Assembly (NCBI GenBank): GCA_009728235.1
Contig: WNZI01000004.1
Coordinates: 62,001-126,000 of the forward strand
Origin: Vibrio cholerae
GTDB taxonomy: Bacteria; Actinomycetota; Actinomycetes; Actinomycetales; Micrococcaceae
Direction: 5' to 3'
DNA: 64,000 nt
Shown here piece after piece: positions 1-9,127 of this stretch. The notes beneath the pieces were generated by a model. That model saw only the letters and a list, made by a program, of their open reading frames with translations. It was not told the DNA's origin and did not search any database. Each line of letters starts with the position of its first letter. Within the stretch, counting starts at the first letter, position 1. Both the position numbers and the translations under genes were made by a program.

Positions 1-31
1 CAGAGGCCCGGGATTGCTTCCCGGGCCTCTG
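1..31 (-). terminator. Hairpin terminator of the acyl-CoA dehydrogenase gene
   Basis: A perfect 13-bp stem (1-13 pairing with 19-31) closes a 5-base loop, 17 bp past the stop codon of the leftward gene. Any U-run would lie outside the window, so termination is inferred from the stem and its position. Confidence 0.7.
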
Positions 32-48
32 TCATGACGGCTGGTCGA

Positions 49-2178
49 CTAGCGGCTCACGCGCGCCTTTCCTGCCTTCCTGCCCTTCTTGGCCTTCTTC
101 TCCCTGGCTGCCCGGGCCAGGAGGGTCTTCTCGTCGATCGGGGCTCCGCTGCTGGCACGACGACGTCGCGTGTACTCAGCGGCTTCCTCCTGGCGCTGCT
201 GCTCGGCTCCGGTCGCGATGGCGGAGCGGAGGTGCTCCGGGCCGTACCCGAAAGCCTCCACGAGGTCGAGGGCGTGCGGGCTGATCTTCACCAGCAGCCG
301 GTTGATGTAGCCGTCCAGGGTCCGCGCCCGCTGCGACGAGAGGCGTCCGTTCATGAGGAACCAGGCCAGGTCTTTCTCGATCAGGCACAGGCCGAACAGG
401 TCACGGAGGCGGGTGAGGACCTCGCGCGTACCGGGATCCTTGATGCCCCTGAGCCCGCGCGTGAACGCCTCCCACTGCAGGAGTTCCGCGTGGGCCCGGG
501 CCACCTCGATGAGCTCGTTCTGGTGCTCGTTGAACAGGGCCGCCGATTTGTCCTGCGGCATCCCCTTCGCCCCGCGCAGCACGGCGGCGAGGTCGGCCAC
601 ACGTGACTGCACACGGTCCGACAGCAGTTCGTGCTGTGTGTCCTCGTCGCGGAGTGCAATGGCGGACTTCTTGCCCGAGCCCGAGTCCGCGACGGCCTGG
701 GCCACACGGCGCAGCCCCGAGCGGTGCAGCGTCCTCCCCGCGGCCTGCGAGACGGCGTAGCGCGCCAGGACGCCGAAGTCGACGCCCTTGAACTCCTTCG
801 CGTAGTCCGTGAGAAGGCGCTTGGCGACGAGTTGCAGGAGGACGGTGTTGTCGCCCTCGAACGTCACGTACACATCGAGATCCGCCCGCAGCGACGCGAA
901 GCGGTTCTCGATCAGGAAGCCCTGGCCGCCCGTCGCCTCGCGGCACTCCTGCAGGGTGTCGAGTGCCAGCCAGGTGCTCAGGGGCTTGAAGGCTGCGGCG
1001 AGGGTCTCGAGGTCCTGGCGATCCTCGTCGGTGTCGTGCGCGCCCGAGAAGACGTCGTCGAACTTCTCGAGGAGTTCCTCGTGCGCGAACGAGGCCGCAT
1101 AGGTCGCAGCGAGGCGGGGCAGCAGTCGGCGCTGGTGGCGCTGGTAGTCCATCAGCACCTCCTCCCGCAGGTCCGAGGACGCGTTGAACTGGCGGCGCTG
1201 GGTGGAGTAGGTGATGGCCGCGGTCAGGGCGAGCTTGCTCGCTGCGACGGCGGCGCCGTCGAGCGAGACGCGTCCCTGCACCAGGGTGCCGAGCATCGTG
1301 AAGAAGCGGCGCCCGGGAGAGGCGATCGTCGACGAGTAGGTGCCGTCCTCGGCTACGTCGCCGTAGCGGTTCAGCAGGTTGGTCCGCGGGACACGGACAC
1401 CGCTGAAGTGCAGCCGTCCGTTGTCGATGCCGTTGAGGCCACCCTTGATGCCGTCGTCCTCGCCACCCACGCCGGGCCGGAACTCGCCGCGCTCGTCGCG
1501 CAGCTCTACGTAGAACCCGTGCACACCGTGGTTGACGCCTTTGGTGACCAGTTGCGCGAACACCACGGCGGCCCGGCCGTCGATGGCCCCGTTGCCGATG
1601 TAGTCCTTCCACGCCGCCCGGAACGGCGTGTCGATGACGAACTCGTCGGTGGCTGGATCGAAGGTCGCTGTCGTGGCGATACTGGCGACGTCGCTGCCAT
1701 GGCCGGTCTCCGTCATCGCGAAGCAGCCGGGGATCTCCATGTTCATGATCCCGGGAAGCCAGGCCTGGTGATGCTTCTCCGTACCCAGGTGCATGACCGC
1801 GGAACCAAACAGGCCCCACTGGACCCCCGCCTTGATCTGGAGCGACGGATCGGCGACCACGAGTTCCTCGAAGCCTGCGACGTTTCCACCGTGATCGCCG
1901 TCGCCGCCGAAGGCTTCGGGAAACGCGCGGTGGACAGCCTTCTGTTCCACCAGGTAGTGCAGCTGGTCGAAGCAGCGGCGGCGGTGGTCGTGGTGGGTGA
2001 GGCCCTCGATCTTGTGCAGCTCAGGACGGCCGGCCAGCTCGCGGGCGACCCGCCGGACGTGTGCCCACTTACCGAGGAGCAGCTCACCGAGTTCGGCGAC
2101 GTCCACCGTGGCTCGGTCGTCGTCCGTGATGTCGGCCGTCGCAGGGATCTGCTGCGGCCGGGAGATGGTTTGCGTCAT
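49..2178 (-). CDS. Acyl-CoA dehydrogenase/oxidase family protein (FadE5-like)
   Basis: FAD-dependent alpha,beta-oxidation of acyl-CoA, first step of fatty-acid beta-oxidation in the cytoplasm. The 709-residue protein is longer than classical acyl-CoA dehydrogenases and resembles the acyl-CoA oxidase branch: MTETGHGSD at about residue 155, TYSTQRRQF in the middle, and EGDNTVLLQ near residue 440, which carries the usual catalytic Glu of that branch. The tail is Lys/Arg-rich. The start at 2178 is chosen because AAGGA lies just upstream and the ATG overlaps the TetR stop (ATGA), giving translational coupling; the frame is open 32 codons further up. Gene order with thiolase, FabG4 and MaoC recalls the mycobacterial fadE5/fadA2-fabG4-htdX locus. 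Chain length preference cannot be read from the sequence. Confidence 0.9.
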   Translation of the reverse strand: MTQTISRPQQIPATADITDDDRATVDVAELGELLLGKWAHVRRVARELAGRPELHKIEGLTHHDHRRRCFDQLHYLVEQKAVHRAFPEAFGGDGDHGGNVAGFEELVVADPSLQIKAGVQWGLFGSAVMHLGTEKHHQAWLPGIMNMEIPGCFAMTETGHGSDVASIATTATFDPATDEFVIDTPFRAAWKDYIGNGAIDGRAAVVFAQLVTKGVNHGVHGFYVELRDERGEFRPGVGGEDDGIKGGLNGIDNGRLHFSGVRVPRTNLLNRYGDVAEDGTYSSTIASPGRRFFTMLGTLVQGRVSLDGAAVAASKLALTAAITYSTQRRQFNASSDLREEVLMDYQRHQRRLLPRLAATYAASFAHEELLEKFDDVFSGAHDTDEDRQDLETLAAAFKPLSTWLALDTLQECREATGGQGFLIENRFASLRADLDVYVTFEGDNTVLLQLVAKRLLTDYAKEFKGVDFGVLARYAVSQAAGRTLHRSGLRRVAQAVADSGSGKKSAIALRDEDTQHELLSDRVQSRVADLAAVLRGAKGMPQDKSAALFNEHQNELIEVARAHAELLQWEAFTRGLRGIKDPGTREVLTRLRDLFGLCLIEKDLAWFLMNGRLSSQRARTLDGYINRLLVKISPHALDLVEAFGYGPEHLRSAIATGAEQQRQEEAAEYTRRRRASSGAPIDEKTLLARAAREKKAKKGRKAGKARVSR

Positions 2179-2942
2179 GGCGTGTCCTTCGCGGGTCGTC
2201 GGAAGTGTTCGGGGGGGTTTGGCGTGGTCGGTGGGAGGGGCGTCTCGAACCGGGCGATGCCGTCGAACAGCCACCCGGTGATGTGGCGGGCCATCTGCTC
2301 CTCGGTCGGTCTACCGGCTTGGTCGGGGGAGGAGAGCCATCGCTCGCCCGCTGCACGAACCATGCCGATCGCCGCTGCGGGCCAGTAGTCGGGTGTGGCA
2401 TCCCCCTGACCGGTGGGGTTCCCGGGAGAGAGCAGATAGGCGCGCATCGGCCGCGAGATCATCTCGGTGATCGCCGTCAAAAAGTGGGCGAGGGTGTCCT
2501 GGTCGCCGTCGTCGGCGGGAGTGGAATCGGAGATGCCGACCCGCGTGACGAAGGCATAGACGTTCGGTGAGGTCTGAGCCATCTGGAGATAGGCCAGCAC
2601 CATGGAGTACAGGCCGTCGCGCGGGGTCGCGGCAGCCTTCGCGGCATCGAGCACCTTCTGCTGCATCTGCCCGATGACCACCTCGGCCATGGCCCGCTGC
2701 AACCCCGTCTTGTCGCCGAAGTAACGGTAGTAGACGGACTTGGAGGTGTCGGCCGCTGCAGCGATGTCCTCCATCGAGGCTCCCGGACCCAGCGCGCTGA
2801 CCGCTCGCCTCGCTGCGCTGATGAGCTGCCGGCGTCGCTCGGCCCTGTGCTGTTCCCAACGGCTGGAACGACCGTCAGGGGTGGCCGGCAGCAACTCCTG
2901 CGCTTTCTCGGAGGCGCTCTTCAGCACGGGTGCCAGCTTCAT
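2175..2942 (-). CDS. TetR-family transcriptional regulator of the fatty-acid locus
   Basis: DNA-binding repressor, 255 residues. The helix-turn-helix lies at about residues 35-80 (MEDIAAAADTSKSVYYRYFG is the typical recognition region), followed by a helical ligand-binding domain. It is the first gene of a two-gene leftward operon with the acyl-CoA dehydrogenase (4-base overlap) and diverges from the thiolase operon. The initiation codon follows a -10 box TACGCT (2955-2950 on the minus strand) by 7 bases, so the mRNA is probably leaderless. Both -10 boxes lie in a large palindrome, which points to autoregulation and control of the divergent operon. The inducer is probably an acyl-CoA; this is inference from context. 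Confidence 0.9.
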   Translation of the reverse strand: MKLAPVLKSASEKAQELLPATPDGRSSRWEQHRAERRRQLISAARRAVSALGPGASMEDIAAAADTSKSVYYRYFGDKTGLQRAMAEVVIGQMQQKVLDAAKAAATPRDGLYSMVLAYLQMAQTSPNVYAFVTRVGISDSTPADDGDQDTLAHFLTAITEMISRPMRAYLLSPGNPTGQGDATPDYWPAAAIGMVRAAGERWLSSPDQAGRPTEEQMARHITGWLFDGIARFETPLPPTTPNPPEHFRRPAKDTP

Positions 2943-2973
2943 GATACCCAGCGTATCAGGTACGCTTGGTATC
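2943..2973. promoter_or_regulatory. Palindromic TetR operator covering divergent promoters
   Basis: Arms GATACCCAGCGTA (2943-2955) and TACGCTTGGTATC (2961-2973) are inverted repeats matching at 12 of 13 positions, with a 5-base spacer. Each arm carries a TACGCT -10 box, one for each direction, so a bound repressor would block both operons. Confidence 0.85.
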
Positions 2974-3005
2974 GGTAATCCGACCCTCGCACCAGGAGTT
3001 CTTCC

Positions 3006-4322
3006 ATGACAGATCAGGCCGGGGCGCAGAACGCCGCCCAGTCACCCCGCACCGCCGTCGTCATCGGTGGCAACCGCATCCCCTTCGCACGCTCGGGCGG
3101 TGCCTACGCCTACTCGTCGAACAAGGACATGCTCATCGCGGCCCTCGACGGGCTCGTCGCACGCTTCGGCCTTCAGGGGGAGCGCATCGGCGAGGTGGCT
3201 GCAGGCGCCGTCCTCAAGCACTCGCGCGATTTCAACCTGACCCGCGAAGCGGTCCTCGGTTCCGCCCTCTCACCCGAGACGCCGGCCTACGACCTGCAGC
3301 AGGCGTGCGCCACCGGCCTCGAGACCGTCGTCGGCCTGTCGAACAAGATCAAACTCGGGCAGATCGATTCCGGCATCGCCGGCGGCGTCGACTCCGCCTC
3401 GGACGCACCCATCGCGGTGAGCGAGGGTCTGCGCCGCGTGCTCCTCGATCTCTCCCGCGCCAGAACCACCCAGCAGAAGATCAAGGCGCTGGCCGCCCTG
3501 CGACCGAAGGACCTCTCGCCCAACGCGCCAACGACGGGCGAGCCGCGGACCGGTCTGTCCATGGGGGAGCACCAGGCGATCACCACCGCAGCATGGAAGA
3601 TCACGCGAGAGGCCCAGGACGAACTCGCCTACCGCAGCCACCAGAACCTCGCAGCAGCCTACGAGCGCGGGTTCTTCTCCGACCTGATGACGCCGTACCG
3701 CGGCCTCACGAAGGATGCGAATCTCCGGCCCGACACCTCGCTGGACAAGCTCGCGACCCTGAAGTCCGTCTTCGGCGCGTCCCTCGACGCACCGGCCACG
3801 ATGACCGCCGGCAACTCGACGCCGCTCACCGACGGCGCCGCCCTCGTCCTGCTCGGGAGCGAGGAGTACGCCACCGCCAACAACCTGCCCATGCTCGCGA
3901 ACATCGTCGATGCCGAAGCGGCAGCGGTCGACTTCGTCCACGGCCGAGAGGGCCTGCTCATGGGCGGCGTCCACGCCGTGCCCCGCCTGCTCGAGCGCAA
4001 CGGGCTGACCTTCGAGGACTTCGACTTCTTCGAGATCCACGAAGCCTTCGCAGGGACGGTCCTGAGTGCGCTGGCGGCCTGGGAGGACGAGGACTACTGC
4101 AAGCGGGTCCTGGGGCTCGACAGTGCGCTCGGGAGCATCGACCGCGCCAAGCTCAACGTCAACGGGTCCTCGCTCGCGGCAGGGCACCCCTTCGCCGCGA
4201 CCGGAGGCCGGATCGTCGCCACACTCGCCAAGACGCTCTCCGAGAAGGGCGGGCGCGGCCTCATCTCCATCTGCGCCGCCGGTGGACAGGGCGTCGTCGC
4301 GATCCTCGAGGCGAGGAACTGA
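3006..4322 (+). CDS. Acetyl-CoA C-acyltransferase (thiolase, FadA2/FadI-like)
   Basis: Thiolytic cleavage of 3-ketoacyl-CoA, last step of beta-oxidation, or the reverse condensation. The 438-residue protein has the nucleophilic Cys at residue 101 (QQACATGLE), the His of EIHEAFAG at 345, His 394 in SLAAGHPFAATGG and the second active-site Cys at 423 (CAAGGQG), so all thiolase catalytic residues are present. AGGAG precedes the ATG. First gene of a rightward operon; its stop overlaps the FabG4 start (TGATG). The promoter lies in the TetR operator, with about 33 bases of leader. Confidence 0.93.
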   Translation: MTDQAGAQNAAQSPRTAVVIGGNRIPFARSGGAYAYSSNKDMLIAALDGLVARFGLQGERIGEVAAGAVLKHSRDFNLTREAVLGSALSPETPAYDLQQACATGLETVVGLSNKIKLGQIDSGIAGGVDSASDAPIAVSEGLRRVLLDLSRARTTQQKIKALAALRPKDLSPNAPTTGEPRTGLSMGEHQAITTAAWKITREAQDELAYRSHQNLAAAYERGFFSDLMTPYRGLTKDANLRPDTSLDKLATLKSVFGASLDAPATMTAGNSTPLTDGAALVLLGSEEYATANNLPMLANIVDAEAAAVDFVHGREGLLMGGVHAVPRLLERNGLTFEDFDFFEIHEAFAGTVLSALAAWEDEDYCKRVLGLDSALGSIDRAKLNVNGSSLAAGHPFAATGGRIVATLAKTLSEKGGRGLISICAAGGQGVVAILEARN

Positions 4323-5698
4323 TGGCCGACACCTACCTGGACCTCGTCAACACGCCCCTGCCGGGAAAGATCGCCAAGGCCCTGGGTCTGCCGCGTCCTT
4401 CCGTCCTCCGGCGTTATACCCCCGGGGAGCCTCTCGCATCCGAACCCGTTCTCGTCGCGGGCGCCGGGGCGGGTGCCGATGCGCTCGCGGACGTCCTTCT
4501 CGGCTGGGACATCGACGTACGGCGCCACGTCCTGCCGGGGGAGAAGCTGAGTGCCGCCGTCGTCGTGCTCGATGACGCCGAGACTCCTGCCGATCTCGCG
4601 GGACCCATGCTCGAACTCGGCCAGGCGGTGAAGCTGCTGGTGCCCGGCGGGCGCGTGGTGGGCGTCTTCCGCTCGCCCGCCGAGACAGCCGATCCTGCCG
4701 AAGCGGCAGCCCGACAGGGTGTCGACGGTGCCCTCCGCTCGGTCGCGCACGAACTGCGCGGCGGGGCGACGGCCAACGGCATCGTGCTGCGGGGGACGGC
4801 GACGACGACCGATCCCACCACGCTCGGCGCCCTCCGCTTCCTCCTGTCCGGGAGGAGTGCGTACGTGGACGGCCAGTTCGTCGAGGTCACTGCTGTTCCC
4901 GCCGAGAACATGACCGATCTCGCGGCATCGACCGCCGCGACAGGGGAGGGTGTGCCCGAGAAGCCGCTCGCCGGCCGGACCGCAGTGGTGACCGGTGCCG
5001 CGCGGGGAATCGGCGCGAAGATCGCCGAGGTCCTGGCGCGCGACGGCGCGCGTGTGATCGCCGTCGACGTGCCTGCCGCCGGAGAGCAGCTCGCACAGGT
5101 GGCGAACCGCGTCGGTGGCACCGCCCTCCAGCTCGACATCACCACGCCCGACGCCGCGGCACGGATCCTCGAGCACGCCGGCCGACGCTTCGGGGTCCTG
5201 GACATCGTGGTGCACAATGCGGGCATCACGAGGGACAAACTGCTGGCCAACATGGACGCGGATCGGTGGAACTCGGTGATCGCCGTCAACATCGCCTCGC
5301 AGCTGCGCATGAACGAGGAGTTGCTCGCTTCCCCCGTGTTCTCGGGCACCGGACGGATCATCAGCCTCGCATCGACGAGTGGTATCGCCGGCAACCGCGG
5401 CCAGAGCAACTATGCGGCATCCAAGGCGGGAGTGATCGGAATGGTCCGAGCGCAGGCGACTGCGTTCGACGGCGCAGGGCGCACCATCAATGCGGTGGCA
5501 CCCGGGTTCATCGAAACGGACATGACCGCGAAGATCCCCGCCCTCACCCGACAGGTCGCCCGCCGACTGAGCAGCCTGCAGCAGGGTGGGCTGCCTGTCG
5601 ACGTCGCCGAGACGATCGCCTTCCTCGCCTCCGATGCGGCGGCCGGGATCAACGGCCAGGTGATCCGGGTCTGCGGCCAGAACCTGGTGGGCGCATGA
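4322..5698 (+). CDS. fabG4: 3-oxoacyl-ACP/CoA reductase, high-molecular-weight FabG4 type
   Basis: NAD(P)H-dependent short-chain dehydrogenase that interconverts 3-ketoacyl and 3-hydroxyacyl thioesters. At 458 residues it is a FabG4-type protein with an extra N-terminal domain (about 1-210) before a complete SDR domain: TGAARGIGAKIAEVLA near residue 222, Ser of LASTSG, then Tyr 364 and Lys 368 in NYAASK. The start MADTYLDLV is fixed by the TGATG overlap with the thiolase; the region upstream in the same frame is only a shadow of the thiolase gene. The N-terminal RRYTPGEP stretch resembles mycobacterial FabG4. Its stop overlaps the next start (ATGA). Confidence 0.9.
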   Translation: MADTYLDLVNTPLPGKIAKALGLPRPSVLRRYTPGEPLASEPVLVAGAGAGADALADVLLGWDIDVRRHVLPGEKLSAAVVVLDDAETPADLAGPMLELGQAVKLLVPGGRVVGVFRSPAETADPAEAAARQGVDGALRSVAHELRGGATANGIVLRGTATTTDPTTLGALRFLLSGRSAYVDGQFVEVTAVPAENMTDLAASTAATGEGVPEKPLAGRTAVVTGAARGIGAKIAEVLARDGARVIAVDVPAAGEQLAQVANRVGGTALQLDITTPDAAARILEHAGRRFGVLDIVVHNAGITRDKLLANMDADRWNSVIAVNIASQLRMNEELLASPVFSGTGRIISLASTSGIAGNRGQSNYAASKAGVIGMVRAQATAFDGAGRTINAVAPGFIETDMTAKIPALTRQVARRLSSLQQGGLPVDVAETIAFLASDAAAGINGQVIRVCGQNLVGA

Positions 5699-6627
5699 AC
5701 CGACACGTCCCGGAGGAGGTGACGCTGACCGCGGTTCCCGGCCTGGCCGGGCTCTATCGGTCGGCGCTCGCCACCGCCGCCCGACGCAGGATCGGGCGGT
5801 CCTCGCAGCCGACAGGTCTCCCTGCCGTGCACCACCGCGTCGACGGCATACACGTCGATCTTCGGGCCCTCACCCGGTTCCAGCACCTGCTCGGTTCAGC
5901 GGCCCGCGACGTTCTGCCGTCGGCCTACCTCCATACCCTCGCGTTCCCGGTGGCAATGAGCGTCCTCGCGCGCCCCGACTTCCCGCTGCCGCTCCTGGGG
6001 ATGGTGCACCTGAGCAATGAAGTGCATCAGGACCGACAGGTGGATGCTTCCGAGGAGCTCGACGTCGTGGCGTACGCCGAGGACCTGCGCGCGCATCCCG
6101 GGGGCACCCAGGTGGACGTCGTGACGGAGGTAGAGGTGGGCGGCGAGCGGATCTGGACCGGGCGCTCCGTCTACCTGGCGCGTGGCGTCCGGCTCGGGTC
6201 CCCGCGCCCCGGCGAGCGCGAAGGGCGACCGCCGGCAGATCGGCCGTCGTTCTCCGCTCCGTCACCCACGGGAGCGTGGCGCCTGGACGCAGGAACCGGT
6301 CGGAGCTTCGCCGCGGTGTCGGGGGACTGGAACCCGATTCATCTGAGTGGACCGTCCGCCAGGGTGCTGGGCATGAAGACGGCCATCGCCCACGGGATGT
6401 ACCTCGCGGCGCGCATGGTGGACGAGGCGCTACCTGCGCCCGACGGGGCCATCACGTGGCGCATCGATTTCGCCACTCCAGTGCTGCTGCCCGGCACCGT
6501 CACCACCGCCTTCATGTGTTCCGGGCCGGGCGGGACCGGCGGAGCCACTCGTGGACGGGTCGACGTCGTGGGCTGGTCAGCGAAGCGGCAGCGTCCGCAC
6601 TTCACCGGTTGGGTGAGCGCGGAATAG
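5695..6627 (+). CDS. MaoC-like dehydratase (HtdX-type)
   Basis: (R)-specific 3-hydroxyacyl-thioester dehydratase/enoyl hydratase, 310 residues, double hot-dog arrangement. The C-terminal half carries the hydratase-2 signature: SGDWNPIHLSG with its Asp and His, followed by IAHGMYLAARMVD. It completes the thiolase-FabG4-HtdX operon (4-base overlap), so the three enzymes probably act in one acyl-thioester cycle. In mycobacteria the homologous order is fadA2-fabG4-htdX. Whether it serves degradation or synthesis is not decided by the sequence. Confidence 0.88.
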   Translation: MNRHVPEEVTLTAVPGLAGLYRSALATAARRRIGRSSQPTGLPAVHHRVDGIHVDLRALTRFQHLLGSAARDVLPSAYLHTLAFPVAMSVLARPDFPLPLLGMVHLSNEVHQDRQVDASEELDVVAYAEDLRAHPGGTQVDVVTEVEVGGERIWTGRSVYLARGVRLGSPRPGEREGRPPADRPSFSAPSPTGAWRLDAGTGRSFAAVSGDWNPIHLSGPSARVLGMKTAIAHGMYLAARMVDEALPAPDGAITWRIDFATPVLLPGTVTTAFMCSGPGGTGGATRGRVDVVGWSAKRQRPHFTGWVSAE

Positions 6628-6782
6628 TTGCACGGCCACGGGGCCCTGTCCAGAGCTGGAATGATTTCCGGGACGTGTTCGCCCAAAGTCCCGGTTCTCT
6701 CTGGGCAGGGCCTCGGTCGCGGGTGCAGACTCCAGGACACCAGCCACGAAGGCTGGCTCCACTGCATGGAAAGAGGAGTTTC

Positions 6783-7763
6783 GTGAACTCTCATGGTCTC
6801 AAAGCCGGTCTCATCGCCGTGTCGGCCCTGCTCGCATCGACGCTGATGGCAGCAGGTCCCGCTCAGGCTGCACCGACGGTACCGGGCGAGGTGACAGCCG
6901 GCCCGGTCATTGCGGGTACCACCGTCTCGCACACGCAGAACGAAAGCCAGGCAGCGCTCGATGCCTATTGGACGGCTGACAGGATGAAGGCCGCCAAGCC
7001 CGCCAACACGATCAATTCCGGCTGGGCTGCGCAGGGGCGTTCGATCATGCCGAAGGCCGGCAAGGAGACGATCGCGAAGGCGCCCAAGGACCCGGTCGCG
7101 CAGCCGGCCGCGACAGCGCAGTCGCCCGTGTCGCGCATCGGCAAGGTGTTCTTCACGATGAACGGCCAGAACTTCGTCTGCTCGGGCAACTCGGTCCAGA
7201 GCGGAAACCAGAGCACCGTGGCGACGGCGGGCCACTGCACGCATGACCTCGCCTCCGGATGGGCCACGAATTTCGTGTTCGTCCCCGCCTACAGCAACGG
7301 TGCCGCACCCTACGGCAAGTGGACGGCCCGGTCGCTGCACGCCGCCGGCGAGTGGGTGTCGCGGAACGACATCAGCTATGACGGTGCCTTCGCCGTCGTG
7401 AACACGCTCGACGGCCGGACCCTCTCGTCCGCCGTCGGTGCCTCGAGCATCGGCTTCAACATGGCCAGGAACCTCAACTACACCGCGTACGGCTACCCTG
7501 CGGCATCGCCCTTCAACGGTGAGCGCCTCTACAGCTGTTCCGGCACGGCGTCCGCCGACAGGATCGGTGGCACGCAGTCCCAGGGCATCCCCTGCGACAT
7601 GACCGGCGGCTCATCGGGCGGCCCGTGGTTCGTCGGTTCCGGCGCGGCGGGTACCCAGAACTCGGTCAACAGCTTCGGCTACAACACGCAGAAGAACGTG
7701 ATGTACGGCCCGTACTTCGGGCGCTCCATCCAGTCGGCGTACTCCACGGCTGCCGGCCGCTAG
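6783..7763 (+). CDS. Secreted trypsin-like serine protease
   Basis: Extracellular endopeptidase of the chymotrypsin/V8-like fold, 326 residues. A signal peptide (Lys near the start, hydrophobic core, AQA-A cleavage at about residue 31) precedes a roughly 100-residue propeptide-like part. The triad is visible: His 151 (VATAGHC), Asp 200 (SYDGAF) and Ser 278 (GGSSGGPW); a Cys just before and the Cys of GHC may form the usual disulfide. The GTG start is chosen because GAGGAG lies 6 bases before it; the upstream ATG at 6764 is out of frame. Monocistronic, followed by a hairpin. Confidence 0.9.
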   Translation: MNSHGLKAGLIAVSALLASTLMAAGPAQAAPTVPGEVTAGPVIAGTTVSHTQNESQAALDAYWTADRMKAAKPANTINSGWAAQGRSIMPKAGKETIAKAPKDPVAQPAATAQSPVSRIGKVFFTMNGQNFVCSGNSVQSGNQSTVATAGHCTHDLASGWATNFVFVPAYSNGAAPYGKWTARSLHAAGEWVSRNDISYDGAFAVVNTLDGRTLSSAVGASSIGFNMARNLNYTAYGYPAASPFNGERLYSCSGTASADRIGGTQSQGIPCDMTGGSSGGPWFVGSGAAGTQNSVNSFGYNTQKNVMYGPYFGRSIQSAYSTAAGR

Positions 7764-7778
7764 CACCGGCGAGCGGTC

Positions 7779-7812
7779 CGCGGGCGGTTCCCTGTACGGG
7801 GCACCGCCCGCG
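7779..7812 (+). terminator. Hairpin after the serine protease gene
   Basis: CGCGGGCGGT (7779-7788) pairs perfectly with ACCGCCCGCG (7803-7812) around a 14-base loop, 15 bp after the stop codon. No U-run, as is common in high-GC actinobacteria. Confidence 0.6.
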
Positions 7813-7876
7813 CGTCCGTTCCTTCCCTCGGAGACGTCCTCGCGCTCCTCCCGCGCAGCGGTCCTACACTTGGCCC

Positions 7877-9127
7877 ATGACCGGCTTCGACCTTTCCACC
7901 CGCGCGGCCGAACTCGACGCCGCGGACCCCCTCGCACCGTACCGGAAGCTCTTCCTCGGGACCGACGACGACGCCGTGCGGTCCTACCTCGACGGCAACT
8001 CCCTGGGCCGTCCGCTCGCCACGACGGTGCAGAGTCTCACGTCCTTCGTCGAGAACCAGTGGGGCGGACGCCTCATCCGGGGCTGGGACGAGGGTTGGCT
8101 CGGCCTGCCGGAGCAGATCGGTGACCAGCTGGGTCGGGTGACCCTGGGTGCGGCCGGCGGCCAGTGCATCGTCGCGGACTCGACAAGTGTCCTGCTGTAC
8201 AAGCTCGCCCGAGCCGCCGTGGCGGCCCGGCCCGAGCGCAGCGAGATCGTCATCGACCGCGACAACTTCCCGACCGACCGGTTCATCGTGGAGGGCATCG
8301 CCCGCGAGCGGGGACTGACCCTTCGGTGGATCGATGTCGCCCACGACGGCGGCGCGACGCCCGCCGATGTGGGCGCCGCCGTCGGTCCCCGGACCGCGCT
8401 CGTGCTGCTCAGCCACGTGGCCTACCGTTCCGGGTTCGTCGCGGATGTACCCGCCATCACGAAGATCGCTCACGACGCAGGCGCGCTCGTGCTCTGGGAC
8501 CTCAGCCACTCGGTGGGGTCGGTCCCGGCGGACCTGGACGCGTGGAACGTGGACTACGCGGCGGGCTGCAGCTACAAGTACCTCAACGGCGGGCCGGGCG
8601 CACCGGCGTGGGCCTACGTCGCGGAGCGGCACCTTCCCACGCTGGACCAGCCGATCCTGGGCTGGCTGGGTAGCTCTGACCCGTTCGCGATGGGCTCCGC
8701 ATACCAGCCGGCCGATGGCATCCGGCGCCTGGTGTCCGGTACGCCCCCGATCATCGGGATGCTCGCGATGCGCGACATGCTGACGCTGATCGAGGAGGTG
8801 GGCATGGACGCAGTGCGTCGCAAGTCCGAACTCCTGACCGCGTTCGCGATCGAAGCAGTCGACGGACTGCTCGCGCAGCACGGCGTGGTGATCGCCTCGC
8901 CCCGTACCGCTTCCCGGCGGGGTGCTCACATCACGATCGACCACCCGTCCTTCGCCGGCATGGTGCCGGAGCTGTGGAAGGAGGGCGTGATCCCCGACTA
9001 CCGGAACCCGCAGGGCATCCGGCTGGGACTCTCGCCCCTGTCGACGTCGTTCCATGAGGTAGCGGTGGCGATAGACGCCATCACCGGACGCCTCGCCGAC
9101 CCCGGAAGCCGGGCAACGGGCGAGTAG
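7877..9127 (+). CDS. kynU: Kynureninase
   Basis: PLP enzyme cleaving L-kynurenine (or 3-hydroxykynurenine) to anthranilate and alanine in tryptophan catabolism. 416 residues, normal for the family. The PLP Lys is 234 in SYKYLNGGPG, a kynureninase signature; the N-terminal YLDGNSLGRPL and the cofactor-binding DLSHSVGS stretch are also typical. A -10 box TACACT (7865-7870) ends 6 bases before the ATG, so a leaderless transcript is likely. No other kynurenine-pathway gene lies nearby. The stop shares one base with the GTG of the next gene. Confidence 0.92.
   Translation: MTGFDLSTRAAELDAADPLAPYRKLFLGTDDDAVRSYLDGNSLGRPLATTVQSLTSFVENQWGGRLIRGWDEGWLGLPEQIGDQLGRVTLGAAGGQCIVADSTSVLLYKLARAAVAARPERSEIVIDRDNFPTDRFIVEGIARERGLTLRWIDVAHDGGATPADVGAAVGPRTALVLLSHVAYRSGFVADVPAITKIAHDAGALVLWDLSHSVGSVPADLDAWNVDYAAGCSYKYLNGGPGAPAWAYVAERHLPTLDQPILGWLGSSDPFAMGSAYQPADGIRRLVSGTPPIIGMLAMRDMLTLIEEVGMDAVRRKSELLTAFAIEAVDGLLAQHGVVIASPRTASRRGAHITIDHPSFAGMVPELWKEGVIPDYRNPQGIRLGLSPLSTSFHEVAVAIDAITGRLADPGSRATGE

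Noticed and set aside
401-1819. Long open frame antisense-shifted within the acyl-CoA dehydrogenase gene
   Set aside because: Arg/Gly/Pro-rich composition typical of GC-rich shadow frames; the overlapping frame has clear family motifs.
3270-4187. 305-codon leftward frame across the thiolase gene
   Set aside because: Mirror of thiolase codon bias; no motif and no start signal.
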